A DNA stretch of 64,000 nucleotides from Maribacter cobaltidurans. GTDB taxonomy: Bacteria > Bacteroidota > Bacteroidia > Flavobacteriales > Flavobacteriaceae. Under the pieces are notes generated by a model that was not told the origin of the DNA, did no database searches, and saw only the letters and a list, made by a program, of their open reading frames with translations. The position numbers were made by a program, and so were the translations under genes. The stretch is taken from contig NZ_CP022957.1 of the NCBI RefSeq assembly GCF_002269385.1, forward strand, positions 1,731,001-1,795,000. The letters are read 5' to 3'. The first letter of the stretch is position 1, and the number at the start of each line of letters is the position of its first letter. Shown in pieces: positions 9,411 to 17,633 of this stretch.

Positions 9411-10028
9411 TTAAAATCGAAAACCCACACCAGCTTTGAGTAGACTTACATTCTCATTAAAGTCGTAAGGGTAGGACTGTCCATTATAAATACTGGTACC
9501 TTTTCGGTTTAGACGAATATAATCATATTGAATCTGCACAAAAAACCTTCTTGTAATGTCATATGACAGTCCTAAATTGAGATTAAGACCCCCATCCGTT
9601 TCGCTAGTATCGGCATTAATTACGTTACCATCTTTATAATAAATATCATCTATTAAGACCGTGTATCCAATTGCTAATTGTGATTTTAGATTTGTCATTC
9701 CGGGAATTGTTATTTCCCCAAACATTTTAGGTTGCAAAAGAAAATGTTTGTTTTTATAAATGAATTCTTGATCGCCACTCCCACTACCATATGTAAAGCT
9801 GTCAAAGTTTTTTAAAAATGAGGTATTAAGTCCTGCACCTATTTGAACGGGCCCTATATACAAAAACCTATATTTAACGCCCAAATCAATTACCCCATTC
9901 GTTTCACCCATCCCTAATCCGGATGTCAAATTCAAGGGATAGTTCGCCTCAACACTCCATTTTTGGTCTTGAGCAAAAGAAAATAAAGAAATGAATACAA
10001 AAGCTGAAGTAATGAAAAACTGTTTCAT
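9411..10028 (-). CDS. Outer-membrane beta-barrel protein, small
   Basis: A 205-residue exported protein with signal peptide MKQFFITSAFVFISLFSFAQ (1-20). The mature part alternates hydrophobic and polar residues in short strands (IDLGVKYRFLYIGPVQIGAG, GLNLNLGLSYDITRRFFVQI) and ends in LLKAGVGFRF, with the terminal Phe typical of outer-membrane barrels. It resembles the general OmpA-like/PorT-like eight-strand barrel families; I cannot name a specific function. It lies between the suf operon terminator and sufS, so it is probably expressed separately. Confidence 0.75.
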   Translation of the reverse strand: MKQFFITSAFVFISLFSFAQDQKWSVEANYPLNLTSGLGMGETNGVIDLGVKYRFLYIGPVQIGAGLNTSFLKNFDSFTYGSGSGDQEFIYKNKHFLLQPKMFGEITIPGMTNLKSQLAIGYTVLIDDIYYKDGNVINADTSETDGGLNLNLGLSYDITRRFFVQIQYDYIRLNRKGTSIYNGQSYPYDFNENVSLLKAGVGFRF

Positions 10029-10083
10029 AGAACATTGATTAGATTAGTTGTTAATTCGGCTAATGTAGATTTACAATTTTTAG

Positions 10084-10124
10084 GAAAATAAAAACGGTTT
10101 GTTAATTTTACTCAACAAACCGTT
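10084..10124 (-). terminator. Terminator of the upstream suf operon
   Basis: An 11-bp perfect stem (10093-10103 AACGGTTTGTT with 10114-10124 AACAAACCGTT) is followed on the minus strand by a T-rich run. It comes after the porT-like gene and therefore ends the iscA-sufB-mbl-sufC-sufD-porT transcript. Confidence 0.82.
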
Positions 10125-10209
10125 AATTGTAGCATAAATCCTTCTTAAGAAACCCGAGCTCTACATTCGTTTTGTCACCCTTAAAAAGCACTATTTTGCT
10201 TGGCATAAT

Positions 10210-10866
10210 TCACCTAAATAGATAATTGAGCGATAACTGTATGGCAGCGTTGTAGTTCTGCGCTCCTTGAAGTTCATTTAACCTATTTCGAAGCCCTATG
10301 TAAAATCTTGGGGACAAGGATAAATTATCTTTCAATTGAAGGCCCAGTCCTACGGCCGCGCCATAGTCCAATTGAAAATCTCCGGAAATGGAAGATCTTC
10401 TTTCCAAATTGGAATCCTGATTCAAGTCTTTATTTTTTATTACCTGATTGAGCAAAAACCCAAACTGTGGACCGAATTCTACATCTATACGGTCAGTAAG
10501 TGCAAATTTTCCTAAAATAGGAATAGTAAGATAATTTAATTGAACATTGGTTCTAAAGTCATTTTCTTCTCCCACAGAACCATTGGTTTGAATGGCAGCT
10601 AAATCGGTACTGTATTGAAACCCTTGGGAAGAATATATCAATTCTGGCTGCAACTTAAATTTCTCGGAGAAATCGATTTCCATAAATATGCCTCCATGAC
10701 CGGAAAATCTAAATTTTAACCCATCCGTAAGGTCACCCACGATGGAAGAATAATTGAATCCCCCCTTAACCCCAAAATGGGCTTCTTGTGAACTTACCCC
10801 TTGGTGTAATAACAAAAAAAGAGCCATTGTAAAAATGGCTCTTCTATATTGGTTAAATTTCTTCAT
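10210..10866 (-). CDS. PorT-like outer-membrane beta-barrel protein at the end of the suf operon
   Basis: A 218-residue exported barrel of the porin_8/PorT-like type. Residues 1-27 form a signal peptide ending GVSSQ; the mature protein starts EAHFGVKGGFNYSSI, the usual N-terminal strand of this family, and contains LNYLTIPILGKFALTDRIDV and LDYGAAVGLGLQLKDNLSL before the C-terminal LSLNYLFR. It starts 6 nt after the sufD stop, so it is very likely translated from the suf transcript. Why a surface barrel should be coupled to Fe-S assembly is unclear; iron-related uptake is one guess, without sequence proof. Confidence 0.8.
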   Translation of the reverse strand: MKKFNQYRRAIFTMALFLLLHQGVSSQEAHFGVKGGFNYSSIVGDLTDGLKFRFSGHGGIFMEIDFSEKFKLQPELIYSSQGFQYSTDLAAIQTNGSVGEENDFRTNVQLNYLTIPILGKFALTDRIDVEFGPQFGFLLNQVIKNKDLNQDSNLERRSSISGDFQLDYGAAVGLGLQLKDNLSLSPRFYIGLRNRLNELQGAQNYNAAIQLSLNYLFR

Positions 10867-10872
10867 GAAAGT

Positions 10873-12189
10873 CTATAAATCAAAGCCAAGGTTTACCCCA
10901 AGTTTATTGGCGATAAGCTTATTTATCCTAGTCTTTAATTCTGGAATGCGAACGGTTGCCAAAACATTGTTCGCAAAGGCATACATAAGCAGCGCTCTCG
11001 CCTCCTTTTTTGGAATTCCCCTGGTTTGCAAATAAAATAGGGCCTCTTCATCCAATTGCCCAATGGTACAACCGTGGGAACATTTTACGTCATCGGCAAA
11101 AATTTCCAATTGCGGCTTCGTGTTGATGGTGGCCTTATCACTGACCAAAATATTATTGTTTTGCTGAAAGGCATTCGTCTTCTGGGCAATCTTGTCCACA
11201 ATGATTTTACCATTGAATACCCCGGTAGAATTTTCACCATAAATTCCTTTATAATCTTGGTGACTTTCGCAATTGGGTTCTATATGATGTACCAAAGTAT
11301 GGTGGTCTACATGCTGCTTATCCCCCAGTATAGTAACACCTTTCATAGTTGAATCTATATATTCCCCGTTTTGATAGAAATTAAGGTTGTTACGAGTTAA
11401 TTTTCCGCCGAAGGAAAAAGTATGGATCTTAACAACACTCTTCCTTTTTTGATTGATATAGGTGTTATCGATCAAGGAAGCTGTGGAGGCATCATTCTGA
11501 ATCTTATAATAATCCACGATTCCATTCTCCGCGGCAAAAATTTCTGTTACAGAATTGGTCAACACTTCGTTTGTTGTCAAACTTTGGTGCCGTTCAATAA
11601 TTTGGACTTCGGCATTTTCCTCTACCACGACCAAATTTCTCGGTTGTAACATCAATGATGCCTCGTTGCCCGTAGCAAAATGTAAAATTTCAATAGGCTT
11701 TTTGGGCATTTTATTTTTTGGGATATAAATATAGGCTCCCTCCCTACTAAATGCCGTATTCAAGGTCGTTAAGGATTCATCCTTTGAGGCTACCTTGTTA
11801 AAATACACATCGATTACTTGTTGGTACATGGGTTTGCTCAAAGCGGCGCTCATCAAACAGATATCCACGCCATCATGGGTGGTTTCCGAAAGATAGGAGC
11901 TATAAATGCCATCTATAAATACGATTTTATAAGTATCTATCTCGTGTAAAAAATACTTTTTGACATCCTTGTATTCCAGAGCATTTTCTTCCTTTGGAAA
12001 AATGCTGAAATCTACCTTCTGAAGGCTGTTCAACGATGTATATTTCCATGCTTCTTCCTTTTTCGTGGGAAAGCCCTTTTCCTCAAAGTTTTTTATCGCT
12101 TCCATGCGCACATCATGAACGGGATGCTCTACATCCACGTTGTTCTCGAATGCCATAAAGGAAGAAATCAATTTATCTTTTAAATCCAT
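10873..12189 (-). CDS. sufD: Fe-S cluster assembly protein SufD
   Basis: A 438-residue SUF scaffold subunit that pairs with SufB and SufC in the SufBC2D complex. Typical N-terminal text GFPTKKEEAWKYTSL (residues 35-49) is followed by the right-handed beta-helix core and the C-terminal family signature CSHGCTIGQLDEEALFYLQT, then the helical tail. It follows sufC with a 69-bp gap and is followed 6 nt later by the porT-like gene. It lacks enzymatic motifs, as expected; iron entry and complex stability are its known roles. Confidence 0.96.
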   Translation of the reverse strand: MDLKDKLISSFMAFENNVDVEHPVHDVRMEAIKNFEEKGFPTKKEEAWKYTSLNSLQKVDFSIFPKEENALEYKDVKKYFLHEIDTYKIVFIDGIYSSYLSETTHDGVDICLMSAALSKPMYQQVIDVYFNKVASKDESLTTLNTAFSREGAYIYIPKNKMPKKPIEILHFATGNEASLMLQPRNLVVVEENAEVQIIERHQSLTTNEVLTNSVTEIFAAENGIVDYYKIQNDASTASLIDNTYINQKRKSVVKIHTFSFGGKLTRNNLNFYQNGEYIDSTMKGVTILGDKQHVDHHTLVHHIEPNCESHQDYKGIYGENSTGVFNGKIIVDKIAQKTNAFQQNNNILVSDKATINTKPQLEIFADDVKCSHGCTIGQLDEEALFYLQTRGIPKKEARALLMYAFANNVLATVRIPELKTRINKLIANKLGVNLGFDL

Positions 12190-12258
12190 GTTGTATTGTT
12201 TTAAGTAATTGGCATAAAGTATTTAAGAGTTGTCACTCGCTACCTTGTCCCCAATACT

Positions 12259-13011
12259 TTAAATTGCAGCCTCCTGCTTTAACCAGTCGTATCCTTTTTC
12301 TTCTAACTCCAGAGCCAATTCCTTACCTCCGGACTTCACAATTTTACCATCGTGCAATACGTGAACAAAATCGGGAACTATATAATCCAACAATCGTTGA
12401 TAATGTGTAATTACGATTACGGCGTTATCCTTACTCTTTAACTTATTGACCCCATTCGCAACGATACGTAAGGCGTCAATATCGAGACCGGAATCCGTTT
12501 CGTCCAAAATAGCCACCTTGGGCTCTAACATGGCCAATTGAAAAATCTCGTTACGCTTCTTTTCGCCTCCGGAAAAACCTTCATTCAACGATCTCGATAA
12601 AAATTTGCGGTCAATTTCCAACATCTCCGATTTATCCCGTATCAACTTCAACATTTCGTTGGCGGGCATATCCTCCAATCCCTTGGCCTTTCTGGACTCA
12701 TTGATGGCCGTTTTCATAAAGTTGGTAACCGATACTCCAGGAATTTCCACAGGATATTGAAAGGAAAGGAAAATACCTTTATGTGCCCTTTCTTCCGGAG
12801 CCACATCCTCCAAATCCTCACCTTCCAACTCCACGGAACCCTTTGTGACCTCAAATTCTTCTTTCCCGGCTATGACTTCGGCCAAGGTGCTTTTTCCTGA
12901 ACCATTAGGTCCCATAATAGCATGTACCTCACCTGCTTTTACTTCAAGGTTTATTCCCTTTAATATCTCCTTGTCCTCTACCTGCGCATGCAGGTCAATA
13001 ATTTTCAACAT
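12259..13011 (-). CDS. sufC: Fe-S cluster assembly ATPase SufC
   Basis: A 250-residue ABC-type ATPase without membrane domain that drives conformational change in SufBC2D. Walker A GPNGSGKST is at residues 34-42, the Q-loop at LSFQYP, the ABC signature FSGGEKKRNEI at 146-156 and Walker B with the D-loop VAILDETDSGLD at 166-177; the switch His is in VITHYQRLL. It begins 6 nt after the metallo-beta-lactamase lipoprotein gene rather than next to sufB. Confidence 0.97.
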   Translation of the reverse strand: MLKIIDLHAQVEDKEILKGINLEVKAGEVHAIMGPNGSGKSTLAEVIAGKEEFEVTKGSVELEGEDLEDVAPEERAHKGIFLSFQYPVEIPGVSVTNFMKTAINESRKAKGLEDMPANEMLKLIRDKSEMLEIDRKFLSRSLNEGFSGGEKKRNEIFQLAMLEPKVAILDETDSGLDIDALRIVANGVNKLKSKDNAVIVITHYQRLLDYIVPDFVHVLHDGKIVKSGGKELALELEEKGYDWLKQEAAI

Positions 13012-13017
13012 AATCTG

Positions 13018-13884
13018 TTACTTTAAATATTTCGGTGCCTTTGGCATTTTATTAAAATCTTCTTTTTGATGTTGTACATATACTTTGGCATTCTTCTCCT
13101 TTGCAAAGGCTTCAAAAGCATCCATACTTGCCAAGGTTTGTGCTACATCATAATTAAAACTGGGAACTCTTTTGTGCTCCCTATTTTCGTAAAGGTGATA
13201 CAAATCCCCTGTTAAAAGCGTAGGTCCGTTTTCGGGTAAATCCAAAAACAGTACTTGATGCCCGGGAGTGTGTCCTGGCATGGATTTCATAATCACCGTT
13301 CCATCCCCAAATACATCATACTCCCCTTCTATTTTTTGAATTTTGTCCAATTCCTGTATCGCCTCATAAACTCCCTCTCCACTATTTTTAACTTCCTCAC
13401 TGGTGATAAAATCATATTCCGGACCTTGAACCAACCAAGTGGTATTTTTCATGGTGTTTGCATGCCCACTATGATCAAAATGGGTGTGCGAAAGTGCCAT
13501 GTAATCAATATCGTCAGGGGTCATTCCTATTTTTTTCAATTGATTTACTACGGAATCCTTCCTAGAAACAGTAAACGCTCCTGAAGGATCCGTATACTCG
13601 GGCTGACCTACCAACATTTGTGGTAAACCGGCATCCCACATTAAAGTCCCTTTGGGATGAACAATTACGTAAAAAGGATCGGCAAACTCCTTGGTCTGAC
13701 CTTGATACGTGGTGTCTTGGGAAAATAGCTCCAAGTTATTGACCATCACCGTACCTCCATCAAACGTATAAAGTTTAATCTCTGGTGCAGGTGCCTCAGC
13801 AACCTCGGCTTTCTCCTCTTTCTTGGTTTCCTTGCAGGAAAGGAATCCAATTAAAACTGCAGTAAACAAGAAAAATCTTTTCAT
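13018..13884 (-). CDS. Metallo-beta-lactamase-fold lipoprotein, AHL-lactonase-like, inside the suf operon
   Basis: A 288-residue MBL-fold hydrolase. The N-terminus MKRFFLFTAVLIGFLSC has a lipobox with Cys17, followed by an acidic/Ala-Pro linker, so the enzyme is membrane-anchored in the periplasm or on the surface. The metal motif HTHFDHSGH gives His133, His135, Asp137 and His138; His205 or His209 (MPGHTPGHQ) and Asp227 (LTGDLYH) complete a di-metal site. The arrangement resembles N-acyl-homoserine-lactone lactonases and related quorum-quenching enzymes, but other MBL substrates are possible. It is flanked by sufB (75 bp upstream) and sufC (6 nt downstream), an unexpected place for an exported enzyme. 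Confidence 0.88.
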   Translation of the reverse strand: MKRFFLFTAVLIGFLSCKETKKEEKAEVAEAPAPEIKLYTFDGGTVMVNNLELFSQDTTYQGQTKEFADPFYVIVHPKGTLMWDAGLPQMLVGQPEYTDPSGAFTVSRKDSVVNQLKKIGMTPDDIDYMALSHTHFDHSGHANTMKNTTWLVQGPEYDFITSEEVKNSGEGVYEAIQELDKIQKIEGEYDVFGDGTVIMKSMPGHTPGHQVLFLDLPENGPTLLTGDLYHLYENREHKRVPSFNYDVAQTLASMDAFEAFAKEKNAKVYVQHQKEDFNKMPKAPKYLK

Positions 13885-13959
13885 AAATTTCTATACTAAC
13901 TAATTAAACAATCAATGAATGACCTCTCGACTGCAATCGAAGGGACATCCCGTAACCAT

Positions 13960-15405
13960 TTATCCTACGGAACCTTCTAAACTGATTTCCAATAATTTTT
14001 GGGCCTCAACGGCAAATTCCATGGGCAGCTTGTTCAATACCTCCTTGCTGAATCCGTTTACGATCAAGGCGATGGCCTTTTCCGTATCGATACCACGTTG
14101 ATTGCAATAGAAAATTTGGTCTTCCCCAATTTTACTGGTCGTAGCCTCATGCTCTATTTGGGCCGTTTTATTTTTTGCTTCGATATATGGGAACGTATGG
14201 GCCCCACATTCGTTACCCATCAACAAGGAATCACATTGCGAAAAGTTACGTGCATTGTCCGCACGACTGTTGATCTGTACTAGACCCCTGTAACTATTCT
14301 GTGATTTACCTGCCGATATTCCTTTTGAAATGATGGTACTCTTGGTGTTTTTCCCCAAGTGAATCATTTTTGTCCCCGTATCCGCCTGTTGGTAATTATT
14401 GGTAACCGCAATGGAATAAAACTCACCAATGGAGTTGTCCCCCTTTAGGATACAAGAAGGATATTTCCATGTTACGGCGGAACCTGTCTCCACCTGGGTC
14501 CAGGAAATTTTCGCATTCTTCTCGCAAAGTCCGCGCTTGGTCACAAAATTATAAACCCCACCTTTACCATCTTTGCCTCCGGGAAACCAGTTTTGGACCG
14601 TGGAATATTTTATTTCAGCATCGTCCAAGGCAATGAGCTCCACAACGGCAGCATGCAATTGGTTCTCGTCCCTTGACGGAGCGGTACACCCTTCCAAATA
14701 ACTTACATAACTTCCCTCATCCGCTATAACCAACGTTCTTTCGAACTGTCCTGTGCCTGCTTGGTTTATTCTAAAATAAGTGGACAGTTCCATAGGGCAT
14801 CGCACTCCTTTTGGGATATAGCAAAAACTACCATCGGAAAAAACGGCGGAATTCAAGGCCGCATAGAAGTTATCCTTTTTGGGAACTACTGTACCTATAT
14901 ATTTTTTGACCAATTCAGGGTGTTCCTTTATCGCTTCGGAAATGGAACAAAAAATAATCCCTTTCTCTGCCAAGGTCTTCTTAAAAGTAGTAGCTACCGA
15001 AACGGAATCCATTACAATATCTACGGCAACCCCTGCCAGTTTCTTTTGCTCGTCTATGGAGATACCCAGTTTTTTGAACGTGTCCAATAATTCTGGATCC
15101 ACCTCATCCAAACTATTGTATTTTGGCTTTTTGTTTGGTGCGGAATAATAGGAAATAGCCTGGAAATCCGGCTTTTTATACCTAACATTTGCCCATTCCG
15201 GTTCTTCCATTTCCTTCCAGGCCTTGAACGCTTCCAAGCGCCATTGGGTCATCCAATCCGGTTCGCCCTTCTTTTTGGAAATGGCAATAATCACTTCCTC
15301 GTTTAGTCCTATCGGAAAGGTATCCGATTCTATGTCCGTATAGAAACCATACTCGTATTCCTTGGTTTCCAGTTCTTTTTTTAATTCCTCTTCAGTATAT
15401 GCCAT
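13960..15405 (-). CDS. sufB: Fe-S cluster assembly scaffold SufB
   Basis: A 481-residue scaffold on which the nascent Fe-S cluster is built, receiving sulfur from SufE. Family landmarks are visible: [21 protein letters not shown] near residues 63-83, the beta-helix segment with CSHG-like [17 protein letters not shown], and [22 protein letters not shown] near the C-terminus, plus the cysteine-bearing [20 protein letters not shown]. It follows the IscA/SufA-type gene by 39 bp and is the first large subunit of the operon. Confidence 0.97.
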   Translation of the reverse strand: MAYTEEELKKELETKEYEYGFYTDIESDTFPIGLNEEVIIAISKKKGEPDWMTQWRLEAFKAWKEMEEPEWANVRYKKPDFQAISYYSAPNKKPKYNSLDEVDPELLDTFKKLGISIDEQKKLAGVAVDIVMDSVSVATTFKKTLAEKGIIFCSISEAIKEHPELVKKYIGTVVPKKDNFYAALNSAVFSDGSFCYIPKGVRCPMELSTYFRINQAGTGQFERTLVIADEGSYVSYLEGCTAPSRDENQLHAAVVELIALDDAEIKYSTVQNWFPGGKDGKGGVYNFVTKRGLCEKNAKISWTQVETGSAVTWKYPSCILKGDNSIGEFYSIAVTNNYQQADTGTKMIHLGKNTKSTIISKGISAGKSQNSYRGLVQINSRADNARNFSQCDSLLMGNECGAHTFPYIEAKNKTAQIEHEATTSKIGEDQIFYCNQRGIDTEKAIALIVNGFSKEVLNKLPMEFAVEAQKLLEISLEGSVG

Positions 15406-15444
15406 ATATGTTCAATTAGACAATTGTCACATAACAATTATCAA

Positions 15445-15774
15445 TTATAATGAAAAACTCTCCCCGCATCCACAAGTGCGCTGGGCGTTAGGATTGTTAA
15501 AGACAAAGCCTTTTCCGTTCAACCCCCCGGAATATTCCAGGGTGGTTCCCACTAAATATAGAAAGCTCTTTTTGTCCACGATAATGCGAACATCGTTGTC
15601 TTCAAAAACCTTGTCCGTTTCGTCCATTTTATTGTCAAAGTTGAGCTCATAGGACAAACCGCTACAGCCTCCACTCTTTACGCCCACCCTAACATAATCC
15701 TTGGAAGCATCGAACCCTTCCTCTTCCATAAGGGTTCTTACCTTCTTTTTTGCCGTTTCCGATACTTGTATCAT
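15445..15774 (-). CDS. HesB/IscA/SufA-type iron-sulfur carrier, first gene of the suf operon
   Basis: A 109-residue A-type carrier that accepts Fe-S clusters from the scaffold and hands them to apoproteins. The three invariant cysteines are Cys37 (GGCSGLSYEL), Cys101 and Cys103 (CGCGESF). It opens the operon and has a near-perfect promoter 31 nt upstream. By position it is SufA; sequence alone does not separate SufA, IscA and ErpA, so no gene symbol is given. Two other minus-strand suf units follow downstream. Confidence 0.93.
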   Translation of the reverse strand: MIQVSETAKKKVRTLMEEEGFDASKDYVRVGVKSGGCSGLSYELNFDNKMDETDKVFEDNDVRIIVDKKSFLYLVGTTLEYSGGLNGKGFVFNNPNAQRTCGCGESFSL

Positions 15775-15805
15775 ATCTTAAAATGGATTAATTATAAATA
15801 GTTTA

Positions 15806-15835
15806 CAAATATACTTCATTGATAGGTTTTAACAA
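15806..15835 (-). promoter_or_regulatory. Promoter of the iscA/sufA-sufBCD operon
   Basis: On the minus strand: -33 TTG (15833-15835), exactly 19 nt, then -7 TATATTTG (15806-15813). This is the closest match to the Bacteroidota consensus in the window and lies 31 nt upstream of the ATG. No obvious repressor palindrome (IscR- or Fur-like) is visible around it. Confidence 0.75.
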
Positions 15836-15958
15836 TAGAACCTAACATTATTATAACGTATAAAACTATAGGGGTTTTCTATGTGGTTTTCGCCTTATAC
15901 TTTCAATAAAACAAGTTCATTATAGCAACAAATGGTCTAAGAAATAAAATATCCTGTT

Positions 15959-15966
15959 TACTTTTG
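15959..15966 (+). promoter_or_regulatory. -7 box immediately in front of thiL
   Basis: TACTTTTG fits TAnnTTTG and ends only 4 nt before the thiL ATG, so transcription would start at or near the start codon. The -33 element is poor. Confidence 0.42.
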
Positions 15967-15970
15967 CAAC

Positions 15971-17020
15971 ATGCTAGAAGACAAGAATAAAGAAAGGACC
16001 TCCTTGGAGAAATTGGGTGAGTTCGAACTTATTGACCATCTGACACAACATTTTACCCTAAATCATCCCTCTAGCCTAAAAGGCGTGGGCGATGATGCTG
16101 CGGTGCTCGACTTTCAACATAAAAAAACGGTACTTTCTACCGATCTGCTGGTAGAAGGTGTGCATTTTGACTTAAGCTACATGCCGTTAAAGCATTTGGG
16201 ATACAAATCCGTGATGGTAAACCTCTCGGATATCTATGCCATGAACGCAAAGGCCACCCAAATAACGGTGTCCCTTGCTGTCTCCAACCGTTTTCCTCTG
16301 GAGGCCTTGGAAGAACTATATGCAGGCATCCATCTCGCTTGCAAAACCTATAATGTGGACATGATCGGGGGCGATACCACCTCTTCCAAAACGGGTATGC
16401 TGATCAGTGTCACTGCTCTTGGTGAGGCCGAAGAAGACAAAATCACATATCGTTCAGGTGCCAAAGAAAATGATTTATTGGTGGTTTCAGGCGATCTGGG
16501 CGGAGCCTATATGGGACTGCAAGTACTGGAGCGGGAAAAAGAGGTTTTTAAGGTAAACCCGAACAATCAGCCCGATTTGGAACCGTATTCCTACATCGTG
16601 GAGCGACAGTTAAAACCGGAAGCGCGCAAGGATATTGTAGAATTGCTTGAAAAACTGGAAGTCACTCCAACGTCCATGATCGATATCAGTGACGGACTCT
16701 CTTCCGAAATATTGCACTTATGCAAAAACAGTGAGGTAGGCTGTGCACTGTACGAAAATAAAATTCCGTTAGATCCAACGGTTATTTCTACCTGTGAGGA
16801 ATTTAAAATGGACGGCACCATGATCGCCCTTAGCGGGGGTGAGGACTACGAATTGTTGTTTACGATAGATCAGGCCGATTTTCCAAAAATCAAGGGGAAT
16901 CCCAACCTAACGGTGATTGGGCATATGACCGATAAATCCGGTGGTGCAAACTTGGTAACTAGGGCAGAAACTTTGATTCCTTTAAAGGCACAGGGATGGA
17001 ACTCCTTTCAGTCGGAATAA
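15971..17020 (+). CDS. thiL: Thiamine-monophosphate kinase ThiL
   Basis: A 349-residue enzyme that phosphorylates thiamine monophosphate to thiamine diphosphate, the last step of vitamin B1 biosynthesis. AIR-synthase/PurM-like fold with GVGDDAAVLDF (37-47), STDLLVEGVHFDLSY, MVNLSDIYAMNA and GGDTTSS for ATP/Mg binding, then MIDISDGL and SGGEDYELLF in the C-terminal domain. The start MLEDKNKERTSLEKLGEFELI is the usual N-terminus in relatives. It is divergent from the suf operon and stands alone; no other thi genes are nearby. Confidence 0.95.
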   Translation: MLEDKNKERTSLEKLGEFELIDHLTQHFTLNHPSSLKGVGDDAAVLDFQHKKTVLSTDLLVEGVHFDLSYMPLKHLGYKSVMVNLSDIYAMNAKATQITVSLAVSNRFPLEALEELYAGIHLACKTYNVDMIGGDTTSSKTGMLISVTALGEAEEDKITYRSGAKENDLLVVSGDLGGAYMGLQVLEREKEVFKVNPNNQPDLEPYSYIVERQLKPEARKDIVELLEKLEVTPTSMIDISDGLSSEILHLCKNSEVGCALYENKIPLDPTVISTCEEFKMDGTMIALSGGEDYELLFTIDQADFPKIKGNPNLTVIGHMTDKSGGANLVTRAETLIPLKAQGWNSFQSE

Positions 17021-17026
17021 AAAAAT

Positions 17027-17149
17027 CCTGGAAAAAAGCGCGATTCTTTCCTTAACCGTTGTGGGGCATACGACAGGTAAGAATTAAAGATGCTTACTTA
17101 ATTTCCAGGAATTCGGTCATAGGTTTCGCGCCACAAGATGACGGAAACC
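17027..17149 (+). other. Structured intergenic segment after thiL (nested stems, weak terminator)
   Basis: CCTGGAAA (17027-17034) is complementary to TTTCCAGG (17102-17109), and inside it ATTCTTTCCT (17043-17052) pairs with AGGTAAGAAT (17075-17084) with one mismatch. A further stem GGTTTC/GAAACC (17122-17127 with 17144-17149) is followed by a T-run and may end the thiL transcript. No gene is visible here. Confidence 0.35.
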
Positions 17150-17170
17150 AAGTATTTTTTAAAATAGGCG

Positions 17171-17386
17171 TTATGCTACTTGATGCTCGCTATGCCTGTT
17201 TTGGTATATACGCTCCAAAGTTCTGTTGATATCCTGTAGTTCTGGGGTAAGAATGGATAAGTTACCAGTTACATCCGTAGTTACTTCTTTGCGACAATGG
17301 ATGCATTTGTATTCCTTGATGTGGGACGTTACCTTTTTGGAGACTGCGTAATGGTGGCCAAAAATGCTGCAGAAAAGTTTTTTCAT
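17171..17386 (-). CDS. Small zinc-ribbon-like protein (DUF1660-like)
   Basis: A 71-residue protein with a Cys6/His11-His12 pair (LFCSIFGHHY) and a CxxC pair Cys28-Cys31 (KCIHCRK), consistent with one zinc-ribbon. The opening KLFCSIFGH pattern resembles the short DUF1660 proteins. The C-terminal half is helical and polar (LSILTPELQDINRTLERIYQ). Function is unknown; nucleic-acid or protein binding is typical of such ribbons. It is convergent with thiL and stands alone. Confidence 0.7.
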   Translation of the reverse strand: MKKLFCSIFGHHYAVSKKVTSHIKEYKCIHCRKEVTTDVTGNLSILTPELQDINRTLERIYQNRHSEHQVA

Positions 17387-17633
17387 GCCTTAGGATTTTT
17401 AGGTTTACATTTAGTACGATTTGGGAATCGGTAAAAATGTTGGTTTGTTATTAGATTTCCGTTTTGCAATTATGAGAACGAAGCGTTTTCAATAATATTT
17501 GTTAAAGTATACCTTTTTAACCACCTGAACCATAATTTGTTGTGATGTGGACAAAACTTGTGGTCAACCTTAAAATTTTATGGGTCTTGATTTTTTAAAC
17601 TTCCCCATACATCTTTTTAACTATCTTCCGCCT

